64,000 nucleotides of DNA, from contig KE546967.1 in NCBI GenBank assembly GCA_000442125.1, forward strand, positions 1,240,001 to 1,304,000. The letters are read 5' to 3'. This document shows, in pieces, positions 30,311 through 43,525 of the stretch. A program made the position numbers and the translations under genes. A model generated the notes under the pieces. That model had not been told where the DNA came from. It saw nothing but the letters and a program-made list of their open reading frames with translations, and made no database searches. Numbering within the stretch: position 1 is the stretch's first letter; every line of letters starts with the position of its first letter. This DNA comes from Opeltia flavorubescens. Its lineage: Eukaryota; Ascomycota; Lecanoromycetes; Teloschistales; Teloschistaceae.

Positions 30311-30596
30311 TAGAGGAGGATATATATAATAAAAAAAAAGGAGCTATTTTTAATATAAAATTTTTATTTTTTAAATTATCTATCTTACTAATTAAATAAA
30401 ATAATTTAGTATTATAAAAGGAGCTTTAAAGTTTTTAAATTTTAAAATTTTAAAAATATTTAAAATTTTTAAAATACTAAAGACTTTAAAAAATAATACT
30501 ACTTTTTATTACTATATTATTATTAATAAAATCGTTAATAAAGTTTTATTAATTAATAGAGCTAATATAAAAAAATAGACCGAGAGTTTATTAATA

Positions 30597-30700
30597 TAAA
30601 AAAGCGCGGTAAATTATAAAATAAAAAAGTATAGTAAATTATAAAATAAAAAAATATAGCGAGTTATAAAATAAAAAAGCGTAATAAATTATAGAATAAT
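30597..30700. repeat. Minisatellite in gypsy copy 2, ~27-bp unit
   Basis: Counterpart of 17,628-17,735, with about four units built on aaattataaaataaaaaa. Confidence 0.72.
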
Positions 30701-33700
30701 ATATAAAAATATAATATAAAAAAACTAGATAAAATATAATTATTAATAAATATTTATTTTATTAAATAAATTCGAATTTTAGTTTAATAAACTTTATTTA
30801 CTATTTTAAATTTACTTTTAATTTATATTTAATAAATTTTTTTTAATTAAATTAATTAGCTTTTAAAAATTTAATATAAACTTTATTATTTATATTATTT
30901 TTTTTATACTTATTTTTAAATAAAAATAATATTATTTAAATCTATAAAAAGTCTATTAAAAGCTTTAAAAAAAATAATAGCTAGTATAACTAAAATATTT
31001 AACTTTTCCTCTTATATTTTTTTAGCGGTTCTTTATAACTTTAATTAAATTTTTTTATTAAATCTCTAGTATTTATTAAATCTAATTTCGGCTATTATAA
31101 ATTATATTTTTTTAGTTAATCTATCTAGTTAATTAAATACTATTTTATTTTATTTTTAAATTCTTTAATACGCTTATTTAAAATTACTTTTACTTTTTAT
31201 TCTAGTTCGTTATTTATAAACTTTAAAAGTAGATATTAAAAAACCTTTTACCTTTTTTTCTACTAATATTTCTCTAGTAAAAAAATATAGAAGACGTTAT
31301 AAATACGCGAACTAGATAATAATAGTAGTTTATATATCTAAAAACTAATATATTCTTTAATATAATATAATTTAATATAATAATAAATAAGTTTTTTAAA
31401 CGGTTTTTTTAACTTTAAATTTTTTAATAATAGAAATATTATATCGTTTAAATTAAACTTTATATTTATATAAAAATAATTATAATATTTTACCTATTTT
31501 TTTTATATCTTTTATTATTTCTAATTTAATTTTTTATATAATTTTATTAGTTCCTTTATATATTTTTTTACTACTAGTATACTAGTTTTATAAACCTTTT
31601 TTTTAAAAATATTATCCGTAATATTAAACTCTAAATTAAAATATACCCTAATTATTAAAAAAAATAATATTTTATTAATAATAGAGTAGATACTATTATT
31701 ATATATAAATTTTATAATAAGAAGAATTTTCGTTTAATTAAATTACTCTTTATTTAAATAAATTTAAAAATAGTATTCTAGCGATTAATTTTAGCGTTTT
31801 ATTTAACTATTTATTTATAAATAGAAAATAGTATTTAATTTCTTTTTTATTTTTAAGCGGTAGTAGATTTTAAATTAAAATTCGCTTATAAATAATAAGC
31901 TTTTATCGCTAATAATATTTTTTAAAATAATCTTTTTATAGATTATTATTTTAAAAAATAGGTTTATAAACTCTACTATATTAATTATTTTTATATATAA
32001 AATATATATAACTATTTTTAAATACCGGTCTACTATTACTAATATAGTATTAATTATACTTATATAGTATTTTAACGGTAGTAATCCCGTTATAAAATCT
32101 AAAGTAATTTTTTAATATAAACTATTAGAAATAGAAAAAGACTATAGTTTATTATATAGCTTATACTAATATATTTTTATATATTAATAAATATTATATA
32201 TTTATATATATTCCTTAACCTTTTTATTTAAATTAAATTATTAATATTAGTAGCGGAATAATTTTATTATCCGTTTTATTCTAAAATATCTAATTAAAAA
32301 ATTATTATAACGTTTTATTATAAGTTTTATATAAATAATAGAATTTTTTAAAATATATAAAAATTTATAAAATAGTAATTTACTTTTTATTTTTAAATTT
32401 TATAATCCGGCTTTTATATATTTAGAATTCTTTTTATAAGCGCTTTTAATATTATATTTTCTAGTAATAATAAAATTATTATTTTATTAAAGCTATAAAA
32501 TTATTTTTTTTATATTTATTAAACTATTATTATAAGCTATTTCGCTAGAAATAGTATCTTTTATTATTTAATATAAGACGTATTATTTATAACTAACTAT
32601 TTTAATAATAGAATTTATTATATTTTCCCTATTAAAAGATAGGTTTTTTTTTTATAAACCTTTAATAGGGCTTTTATAAAGTATTATTAGCGTTAATATA
32701 CTATAAAATTTTTAGATTAGTAGACTATTATTAAATTTTTTAAAGGTATTAACTTTTAATAAAAGTTTTTTAAATTTTCTTTTATATCTTTTATATAAAT
32801 ATATTATTTTTATTTTTTTTACTACCGCCGGTATAAATAATATATTATTAATAAAAAATAGCTTTTATTATAATATAAGTATTATTATTAAAGCTTTAGA
32901 GTTAATTTTTTAATAATCTAATTTTTTTAATAAAAAATCTACTAAATTCGATTTCCTAATTTAATAAAAAATCTCGAAATTTATAACTACTAACTTTATA
33001 ATTTAACGCCGTTACCTACTATTAAATTATTTAATATATATAAATCTTTTTAAATTATTATAATTTAATTATACTTTAATAGTATATTAAGCTTTTTTAA
33101 AATAATACCGTTATTATTTAAAAACTTTAATAATAATAAATAGCTTTTAATTATAGATTTTATAACTTTATTTAACTATTATTATTTTTTTTAATTAAAA
33201 AACTACCGAGTAATAAACGCTATTATTATTTAATTAAATTATAATATTAAAAATATTAAAATTTAAAATATTTATTTTAATCCGGATTTTATATATTAAA
33301 TTAAAATACTTTAATAATAATACCGTAGTAAAGATTTTTTTTAATTTTTTAAAAACTTTTTAAATAATATTATTTTATTTTAATAATTTTAGTTTTTTAT
33401 TATTTTTTATACTAATTAATAAGTTAATTATAAATATTATAATCTTTAAATAATACTTAATAAATCGCCGATAGAAATTCGTTAAATCTAGAAATATTTA
33501 AATATTTTTATATAATTTTAGAATAGATTAATTTTAAATTATATTTATTTTTTTAAAATTTATTTTTATTTCTCCGAATAATATAATATATTCTAAAAAC
33601 TTTAATTATTTTATATTAAATACGTATTTCTTTAAATTTAGGAATAATTAATATTTACGGAACCGGCGTAAAATTATATAAATATATTTTTAATATTCCT

Positions 33701-36289
33701 TTTTAAAATCTAAATATACTAGAATATTATCTAAATATACTATATAAAAAATATTAACTATCCCTACTAACGCCTTATTAATATATATTTAAAAGATTAT
33801 AAAAGTATTCGCTAAATTAAAAAATATAATAAAGTATTTAAAGTACCTATATCTAATATAAAATATTATTTTCTATTTATTTTTTTATTTAATTCTAATC
33901 CGGTAATAGATATTATATATATTTATTTTTATAAATCTTTTTACGTTATATAAACGGTCTAAAATTTTAGTAATTAAAGGAAGTAGATACCGATTTTTAA
34001 TTATTACCGTATTTAAGCTATAATAATTTATATATAAATATAATCCACTGTCTTTTTTTAATATAAATAGGATAGGAGCTTTTATAGGCGAGATTAAATA
34101 TTAAATCCAGCCTTTTTTAAAGGCTTTTTTAAAATATTAACGTAATTCCTTTAACTTATTATTTAATAGATTATATATTAATTTATATAATAGTTTTTTA
34201 TTTTTTATTAAATTAATAATATAATTACTAAATTTCGATTAAAATAACTTACCTAATTTTACTATAGAAAATATAGGCTCGAAGCTCTTAATTTAGTATA
34301 GAATTTTTATACTATTAATATCGACTAGATTCTTTACTACTAATATTATTAAAGTATATATAATAGAATATATTTTAAAAGATTATTTAAAGATTTATAA
34401 ACGGTTTATTTATATTCGATTAACTCTAATAGAAAAGCGTTACTCTATAACCTATATATTAATAAGTAGGCCAGCTCTATAAATCTTTAAAATATTTAAA
34501 ATTATATTATATTTATCTAAATTAATAGCGTAGAAAAAGGTAATAGAAATTATTTATTCTATACCCTAATTATTAATATAGGTTTATTTAAGATTATAAA
34601 TTCTATAGTAATAATACTACTAATTTTAGAGCTAGTTTAATATAAAACGACTAGTATTTATTAAAGTAAGGCTCTATTCTACTATTTTAGCTTATAAGAT
34701 ATAATTAATATTTAACCCCGTATCTAATAGTATAAAAGCCCTCCTAATTTAATCGCTTATATAAAATTAAAATACTACTTTAATTCCTTTTATTACTTTA
34801 ATTAAATAATATTTAAATATTAAAGTTTTATTTAAATTTAGTTATTTTTTAAAATTATATTAGAATTTTTATTAATATTAGATTTAGTATTTTTAGTAGA
34901 TATTTTCTTTATTAACTTTTTTATATAAAGATAATTAGTAGAATAATAACCTTTTTTATAATAATTATAATATTTTATTTAGTTTAAATCCTTTAAATTA
35001 ATATTTTTACTACTTTTTAATTCTATAAAGGGCTTATTATAGAATTTATAGTTATTATATTTCCGTTTATCTCCTATATAACTACTATAAAGCTTGTTTA
35101 AAACCTAACCACTCTAGCTATTTTAATTTAAAGAAAAGGACTTTTTATAAAAAATACTTATATTAGTATTTTTTATAATACTTTCTATATAAATTATTAA
35201 AGCTATTTATTTATCCCTCGTTTTATTTTTAAATATATATTTAAACTAATATACTAGCGTTTAAATATCGCGTTTAAATTTTATAATAAAATTTATTATA
35301 TACTATTTTTTTAATAATTCTAATAACTAACTTTTAAACGCTTTTATTTAATTATAAAGCTTTTATAATATTATTATATTTTATTCTAACGTATAATACT
35401 TTAATAAAAAGTTTAAAAATCGGTTTTTTTTATTTAATAAAAAATTAAGTAGCTATTTATAAAAATTAGGCTAGTCTATATTAATTCTATCTATTTTTAT
35501 ATACTAAATTTATTATATTAAGGGGTTACTCTTTAATAATAGTATAGTAAACCGGATCTTTATTTTATTTATTAGAAATAAATCCTATAATAATTTAAAC
35601 GTCGTATCCGCTTATAATATCTATATCTAATAACTAATAAAGCTATTCTTTAGCGGATAATTTAGTAAAAGGGCTAGCTTAATATTTTTTAACTTTATAA
35701 TAATAGGAGGTTTAGTATTAATAAGCGGAATAATAGATATAAATATACTAATAAATATATAAAACTTTTAAAATGTTATTTAAATTTATTAATAAATTAT
35801 TCTAGCCTTTTTAAAACAACAAGTATATTTAATAGCTTTTTTTATTTTACGCTTTAAATCTTTAATTTCCCGTTCTATTTATATATTTAAGGAGGTATTC
35901 GAGGAGTTACTATTATTATAGCTACTATTAAAACTAAGTAGTAAAAGGAATAAAGTTATATTATATATTAGCTTTTTACCTTTATAATAATAAGTATTAA
36001 AACCTAATATCGGCTTTACTAAAAGAATACTACTATTTTATTATAATTTTATAATATTATTAAATAGCTTTATAATACGTTTATTCTAAAAAATTATTAG
36101 ACTAGTTATATTAAAAGATCCGCTTATTAAATCTATATATATAATTTCCGATTAAGTATTTAGATTCTAGAAATTAATAATTATACTATTATTATTATTC
36201 CTATTTTTATTATAACCGCGAGCTCTTCTAATAAATATCTTTAATAGTAATCTAGGCCTCCGAATATAAAGAAAAAAAAAAGTTAGAAT

Positions 36290-36584
36290 TATAATATACT
36301 AGATATAATTAAACTAATTTAAAAGCGTAAACTATTATAAAAGAACTATTTATAGCGTATATATTTAAATATATTAAAAAATTAACTTTTATTTTTTAAT
36401 AGAAAGTAAAAGGGATCGTTATATATTTAAAAAAGTATTTATTCTATATTAAATAGTAATTATTTAAATAACCCCGTTTAAGCCCTTTAAAAGGCCCGCT
36501 ATATATAATTCAATATATTATTTCCATTATATAATTTCTACCTAGAGTCCAAATACTAACTGCTCCTATAGCTTAATAGTAATA
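36290..36584 (-). repeat. LTR of gypsy copy 2 (5' LTR in element sense)
   Basis: 295 bp, ending agtaata and followed directly by the target duplication aattc, after which the arm sequence resumes. Confidence 0.9.
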
Positions 36585-37036
36585 AATTCTATATTATTAT
36601 TTTTTAATAATTATTTTAGTAAATATATTTAGGTTTTTTTTTTTAAAATAAAAAATAATCTAGTAAATATAGTTTTATTATATTAAAAAAACTTTACGCT
36701 TTTTTTTTATATAAAAGTAATTATAATTTAATTTATTAATAAATAATAAATTTATATCGAATTATAATCTATTTAATTTTAAAAAAAAAATTTAAAAGTT
36801 ATTTAATATATTAAAAATTTAAAAAACCTTTTTATAATTATATAAAAAAAATATTAAAATAGATAATTATAAAAAAAAAATAAAAAATTATTAAAAAGGA
36901 TAAAATTAATATATTTTTATTAATATATTATAGATTATTATTATATTAATAAAATATAATACTATTTATTTACTATTTTTTTTTAAATATTTTTTTTTTA
37001 AATTTATTTAAGGTTTTAAATTATTTTATTAAATTT

Positions 37037-37674
37037 TAATATTTATATTTAGTTATTATTTATTAATAAAAAAAAAAATTATAGTAATTAATATAATAAT
37101 TCTTAAAATATTATAAATTAGATATTATAGTTAATATTATAGATATTTTAATACTAAAATATCGAATTAACTATTTAATATATAAAAGCCCGAATATTAA
37201 AATAAAAATAATTAAATAATATTAAATAATTTATATAAGAATTTAAAAAGAAAACGAGTATTTTTATTATTTTTAAATTTTTTTTTATTATTTTTACTAT
37301 TAATATTTCTATTATATTTATTTTTAAATTATATATTAAAAGAATTTTTAATTAATTAATTTTAAAAATTTATATTAGAATTTTTTTAAATATTTTTATT
37401 ATTTATATTTAAATAAATATAAAATATTATATAAAAATAGCTAGAATAATATAATTTAATTTTAGAAGTTATAAAATCTATTAAAAATAATAAATTAGAA
37501 TAGTTAATTAATAAATTTTTTTTAATTATTAAAAAATAACTACTTAAAAAATTAAAAAAAAAACTATTTAAATTAATTAAATAAAAGGTTTTATTAATAT
37601 TTTAAAAACTAATTAAATAAAAAATTAAAAATAAAATTTAAATAATTATTAAATATTAAATTTTTTATTATATA

Positions 37675-37707
<33 letters not shown>

Positions 37708-38315
37708 TAATATTATTTCTAAATATTTATAGTAATTTTTATATTTATTTTTTAATTAATTTTTATATTTTATAAAATTTATTATTTATAAATATTAATT
37801 AAATTAATATTTTTTAAATAATTATTTTAGCGAGTTATTTATAAAATTTTTATTAAATTATAAAAAAAAAATATATATATTTAATTAAAAGCTTTTAAAA
37901 TTTTTTAAAAAATTATAAAAATATATTTAATATATTAATTTAAATATAAAATAATTTTTTAAAATAATATATTATATATTAATTATTTTAATATTTAATT
38001 TTTTTATAATCTACGCGAAAAAAGTAATTTTTTTTTAAAAAATATAATTTTAGTAAAAAAAATATAAAATATATAAAAAATAAAAATTATATAATAAATT
38101 TAAAATAATTAAATATTTTATTATTATAATAATTATTATAATATTCTATTATAAAAATTAAATTAGAATTTTAAATTAAATCTAATTTAATTTATTAAAA
38201 TTTTAATTTATATAAATTTTAGAAATTCGTTGAAAATTTAATTCGAATTTAATCTATACCGGATTGAGTATAAATTAAGTATAGATTTCTTCAATCTATT
38301 CCGACGAGTATTTAA
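37037..38315. other. Outer part of the right inverted unit
   Basis: AT-rich sequence beyond the point where the left arm leaves the window. It ends with ttcaatctattccgacgag (38,297-38,315), the inverse of the motif that opens the right unit at about 10,977. This suggests that the unit is bounded by terminal inverted motifs and is about 8.9 kb long once both retrotransposons are removed. The last 100 bases keep more TpG and CpG than their surroundings. Confidence 0.5.
37680..37707 (+). repeat. Poly(A) run of 28 bases
   Basis: An uninterrupted A homopolymer. In this setting it may be a former purine tract turned into A by RIP, or a retroposon tail; no adjoining element is recognised. Confidence 0.8.
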
Positions 38316-41300
38316 AAACCGTTTAATAAAATATAAACAATTTCCGTTTTATTAAAATATTCTTATTTATTTATAAAAAAACGAAAAAAAAATAAATCGT
38401 CTAAATCTATTAAAAAACCGTAAAAGATAAATTAGATATAAAATTAAATTTTTCGATTTATTTAAATAATAGGAACTTTTATACTTATAATTTATAGAAA
38501 ATATCGATATAAAAAACCTTTATCTAGTTAAAGAAAAAATTTTAAAATTTTTATATATAGTTTATAAAAACTATAAATATTATATTATTTTTATTACGTT
38601 TAACTATTTTATAGGCCGAATTTACTAGTTTATTCGAATAAAAAATATCGTTTAATAATATTAAAGCTATAACGCCTATTAAATATATAATAAAAAATTT
38701 ATTTAAATTAAAATTTAAACTATTTAATATTTTAAACCGATAATAATATATAAAATAAATAAAATAAAATTTATTTAACCGTTTTATTCTATTATTAAAG
38801 TAAGTTATATTTTAATTATTATTAACTATTTTTTTCGATTTATTTAAACTAGAGCCTATTAGTTATACTAAATAAATAAAATATTAAATATATAAAAAAA
38901 CTATATATCCCCGATTTTTAATTTTTTAAAAAGCTTTTATTCAAATAATAATCTTTATTTTATTAATTATTAAATAGAAAATATATATATATAATATAGT
39001 ATATTATAATTTATTAAACCGGTAGTTTATTTTTTATTAATTAATTTTATAAAATAAGTAATATAGAAAATAATTATATTTATATTAAAAAAATATATTA
39101 AACGGCGGTCGATTAATAAATAATTTTTAAATATTTTAAATAAATATTTATATATAAATACTAAATCGGTTTATTTTTATAACTACTAATTAATATAATT
39201 TATACTTAGTTTTAAATTAAAAAAATACTATTTCAATTCTAATTTAATATTTATAATAGCGCCGCTAGTTTTTAAAAAAGCGCTACCTATTTATTAATAC
39301 CTAATCTTTTTAGTTTTATAAAATAAAAGGAAATATTTATTAAAAAAAGCAGCCGTTTATTTTTATTATTATAAAAAAAAACGATAACGATAATAATATA
39401 TATTTAAATTAAATAATTTAATTATTATTTATAATTATTAAATAAATAAATAATATAATAGAAAATTAAAACTAAAATAATTAAAATTAAAGCTTTTTAT
39501 TTATTAGTTATCTAGTAATCTTTCTAGCTATATATAAAAAATCTATAAAAAAAATAAAAAATATAAATATTATAAAAACGATATTTTAATATATTATTTT
39601 TAAAAAAATATTATTTTTAATAAAATATTTATTATTTATAATTTATAAAGTATTACTTTTATTATTATATTAGCTTAATATATATATTCTATAAATAATA
39701 GAATTTATATTATTTTTCTTTTAATTTTCTTTTAAAAGTTCTATTAATAATTATTATTTTATTTTAATTATATTTTTTATTATTTTAGGCGTTTATTATA
39801 AACTTTATTTATTTTATTTATTTTTAAATTTATTAAATATATACTATTTTAGATAAATTCTAGTATATAATATTATTATTAAGCTTATATATATTATTTT
39901 AGAATATTTAAAATTTTATTTAAAATTATTATTTTAAATAAAAATTTAAAGCTAAAAATATTAATAATTAAATTATTTTTTTTATTACTTTATATATTTA
40001 TTTATTAATTATATTATCGCTATTTATTTAATTTTTTACTTTAATTATAATTAAAATTTCTAGTTATATTTCTAATAAAAAAATATTTAATTTAGGTAAA
40101 AAAGACTAAAAAGCTAAAAAAGCTAAAAAAATTAAATATTTTACTTTTTAAGGCTATAATACGTCTATTCCACCGTTAAATTTATTACTTCTAGTTAATT
40201 TAGGTTATTTAATAGTACTATTTCCTAAATTAATAAAAATAAGCTAATTAAGTTTAATTTCGCTAAAATTTTAATTTTCGATTTTTAATACTACTTCTTT
40301 CCTTTTTATATAAATAAACGTCTTTTTAATAATAATAGATCTAGTTTTTAAATAAATAACTAAAAATATTATAGTAATTACATTTATAAAGTCTTTTACT
40401 CCTATTAATTAACTATTTTTAATTATACTATAATATTTATTAGCTATATAAGCTAGTATTATAATTATATAAGCGGGTAATTTAATTATAATAGTAAATA
40501 GTTTTATTATATTATTAAATAAATTAGTAGTTATAATAAATAAATAATTAATATTTTTAAACTTTTTTTTTATATTAATAAATCTAATAAATACTAATAT
40601 AATAGATATATTAGGCTCTATATTTATTTAAATATAAATTATCTAAATTTAAAAATAATCTAAATTTAAAAATAAAAAAAAGAAATATACTATTAATATT
40701 TTAGTTTATAAAGTAATTAAGATATTTAAAATTAAAAAGTTTTTTAATAAATATAAAAGGAATATTAATAAAGTTATCTATAAAAATATAAAAAATAAAT
40801 TATATTTTCTATTTAATTATTATATAGAAAATTTTAGTTTAAATATTAAAGTAATAAATTAAAATAAATTTCTTTAATAAATAAATATAATATAATAAAA
40901 TTTATATAATAATATTTTTAAAAATTTATTAAATAATAAAAAAATTAAAGTTTTAAATTTAAAAACTATTATTATTTTAATATCTATTTTAATTAATATT
41001 AAAAGTAATTTTAAAACTTATAAAAAAAAAATCGATAAAAAATTAGCTAATTTAAATTAAATAAAATAGTTATAAAAAAAAATAGATTAATAAATTAAAA
41101 TAATAAAAACGGTATAATAATAAACTAATTACTATAAAAGCGCTATTAAAAATTTAGGCTATAAAATTATAGCGGAAAATAGAAAAGCCGCTTTTTTAAA
41201 AAACTTAACTATAATAAAAAAAAAAAATATTATATTAACTAAAAAGTTTAATATTTTATTACGCGTTTTAATATTATTTATTATTAATATAATAAAATAT

Positions 41301-42320
41301 TTTAAACGGGAATTTAAACCTTTAATTATTTATATAAAAAAATATTTAAAAAGTATTATAAATATAAAATATTATATTATTTAAACCTTTTTAATTATAT
41401 TTTAAATTATAAAAAAAAATTATATATATAAATTTTTTTTACTATAATTTATAAAAGTTTTAATTTTTTAATTTAAATAAATTTAGTTAAAGTTTAAAAT
41501 AATTTATATTATTATTTTTTATTATATTCTATTTTAATTATAAAAAGAATTTAAATTAAATTATTATTATTTTAAAAATTTAAAATATTATATTAATAAT
41601 TTTAAATAAAGCGAAATAAAATAAATTATTTAATATTTAAATAAATATTATAATATAATTAAATTAAATATAATTAAATTAAATTAAATTTAAAAATTAA
41701 AACTTATTATTTAAATAATTAAAAATATTATTAAAATAGTTAATTCTATAATTATAGCTATAAATAATATAAAATTTTTAATTTAAAAAATTAATCGATT
41801 TTAAAATATTATTATAAAAGAATTTATTAAAAAATATATAATAAAATAACTTTATTATAATATTAAAATAGTCTAAATTATTAATATTATAATAACTAAA
41901 TATACTATTAATTAGGCTAAATAATATAATATAATTCTATTTTTTAAATAAATAAAAAAATTTTATAATAAATTATATAATAGATATATAGCTAAGATTA
42001 AAATATAAAAAATAATAGCTACTAAAATAATTAAAAAAAGATCTAGAAATTTCTTTAAAAATTAAATTTATAAAGATCTATTAAAATTTATTATTATTTT
42101 AAAAAAAAGTTTAAACTTAAATTCTAGTTTTTTAAAAACTAGACCTAATAATTATTAAAATAATACTAATTATTTAAAAAAAAATACGCTTTAATAATAT
42201 TTTACTAGTTTATTTAACCTTTTACTACTATTTAAAAGGCGTTTTTATAAAGAATTTATAATTATAATAGTATAATTACTTATTTTATTTTATTTTCTTT
42301 TTTTTTCTTTTTTTATTAGA
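38316..42320. other. Unclassified RIP-mutated sequence up to the isochore edge
   Basis: AT-rich, with GC-richer spots near 39,100, 39,260, 40,140 and 41,170. It has no inverted partner within the window and no recognisable frame. It is probably one or more decayed mobile elements; the family is unknown. Confidence 0.55.
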
Positions 42321-43525
42321 TACGTGGGCGTATTCTATTTAAACTTAGTAAGATCTGGCGGAGAAACTTCGGCCGTATCTTCCCCACCTGCTTTTTTTAT
42401 ATAGCTTAAAAAGGCCTTTAAGACTTCATAGATTTAGTATCCTATATAGCACGAATTAAAGCACTTTTTTGCTAGTGCCGTGTTTGCATCTTTCACTGTG
42501 AGGGCTTTGAAGAGACAGAAAGAATTGACATGTTGAACAGCCCTCGAGAATTGAGCTTGTGACTCGAGAGTTTTACTGTAAATTAGGAAGTCTAGTTCTA
42601 GTTCTTTTTCCAGCATTGAATTACGAACAATGAGACGTCTCCAATACGGAATTATGAACATATCGACCATTGCATTATGCTCCCTCTCTCTATAATAAAA
42701 CGAAAGCCACAAACCTCGCTACCGTAAGCTCATTGGTCGTCAACCTCACGGTTGCTAGACCTTTCGCCAAATTTTGGCCCACGTGTAGCATCTGCACGTC
42801 GTTACCTCGTTTCACGGTGCTGTTCAATGGTGAAGTCACAGTGCATCCATGGAGTGCGCTTGGGGGCCAAAGCACCCATTTCTCACATGTGCATAACACG
42901 GAGCCATCCGTCCAAGAGGACATTTGCCAGCTTCCCGTGGAAAGTAATTTGTCCTGTTGATGCTTGTTCGTCGGAGCTTCCATTTCCTAGTTCTTCTTCC
43001 TTTCTTCCAACATGATCATATTAGCCTTGTCGATGTTGGATTCCGTGCCTCAGAGCCACAAAGCTGTGACCGGAGCAAGGTTTAATTGCATCGGACTTTG
43101 AGAACGAGGTACGGAGCTGAAAAACATCATACGTCGATACATCGCATACTGTCGGCGTCACTGAGTGTGTTCAATCGAACGCCTGGTGACGCCAGCTCCT
43201 GCAGATCGGCCGGCGTAACATCCTACGTGGGGCCGAATGAGGGGTCCGACAGGTTTGAGAGTAAGCTTACTGTGCGTGAAGCACTGCCATATCTTTACTG
43301 AATTATCCTTGTGTTGCGTCTTCCTTCTATCTACAAGATCATTTTCAGCTGTGTTTCCGGGGATTCCGAATAATCCGCGGTCTCCGCAAATTAAGCATAA
43401 TCTTGTTGTATAGACAATTGTATAAAGTCGATCGTAAAGACCCGCTTACGCTCATCCTCAAGCCCTTTAACGATACAATCCCTTCAAGTCATTCAACAGT
43501 AGAGCGAGAACACACCAGTATCAAC
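42321..43525. other. Gene-free flank beside the isochore edge
   Basis: Composition changes to balanced within a few tens of bases near 42,320. Short open frames occur on both strands (for example 42,690-42,983), but none has family resemblance, a splice pattern or a coding-like composition that I can support. It serves at least as the upstream region of the lipocalin-like gene. Confidence 0.6.

Larger units (their letters stand above)
27356..36584 (-). mobile_element. Ty3/gypsy LTR retrotransposon, decayed, copy 2
   Basis: This is a second copy of the same family, 9,229 bp, with 295-bp LTRs at 27,356-27,650 and 36,290-36,584. The 5-bp duplication aattc flanks it (27,351-27,355 and 36,585-36,589). 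Internal order and length match copy 1: the reverse-transcriptase region is near 33.7 kb and the integrase region near 31.9-32.2 kb, both on the minus strand, with the same 3-kb extra region and minisatellites. It is a heavily RIP-mutated fossil with many breaks and no surviving open frame of note. It interrupts the right arm of the inverted repeat near the left-arm position 450. RIP has overwritten any LTR clock, so only the relative age (younger than the arm) is clear. Confidence 0.9.
10980..37036 (-). repeat. Right arm of giant inverted repeat (interrupted)
   Basis: This is the reverse complement of the left arm, colinear through its length but split by two LTR retrotransposons at 14,380-23,609 and 27,356-36,584. 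Removing those and their target duplications leaves about 7.6 kb, the same as the left arm. The match to base 1 of the window falls near 37,036, so pairing cannot be followed further. The unit itself probably continues to about 38,315, where the terminal motif seen at 10,980 recurs in inverse orientation. Confidence 0.83.
1..42320. other. RIP-mutated AT-rich isochore
   Basis: The whole stretch is made almost only of A and T. CpA and TpG are nearly absent (roughly one per kb by eye), TpA is dominant, and scattered CpG, ApC and GpT remain. That skew is the known product of repeat-induced point mutation acting on CpA on both strands. No intact host gene is visible, and long open frames are missing apart from one short retroelement remnant. 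Scattered N positions (for example near 1,221, 4,360, 12,193, 17,775 and 26,212) mark uncertain base calls. The content is repeats and decayed mobile elements. Such isochores can be subtelomeric, pericentromeric or interstitial; no telomere repeat is seen, so the type cannot be decided here. Confidence 0.93.

Noticed and set aside
1-42320. CRISPR-like or origin-like arrays suggested by regularly spaced AT palindromes
   Set aside because: Spacing is irregular, the setting is eukaryotic, and RIP saturation explains most of the apparent repetition.
42434-43301. Several overlapping open frames of 70-100 codons on both strands beside the isochore edge
   Set aside because: No family resemblance, no splice pattern and mutual overlap; they look like chance frames in balanced sequence.
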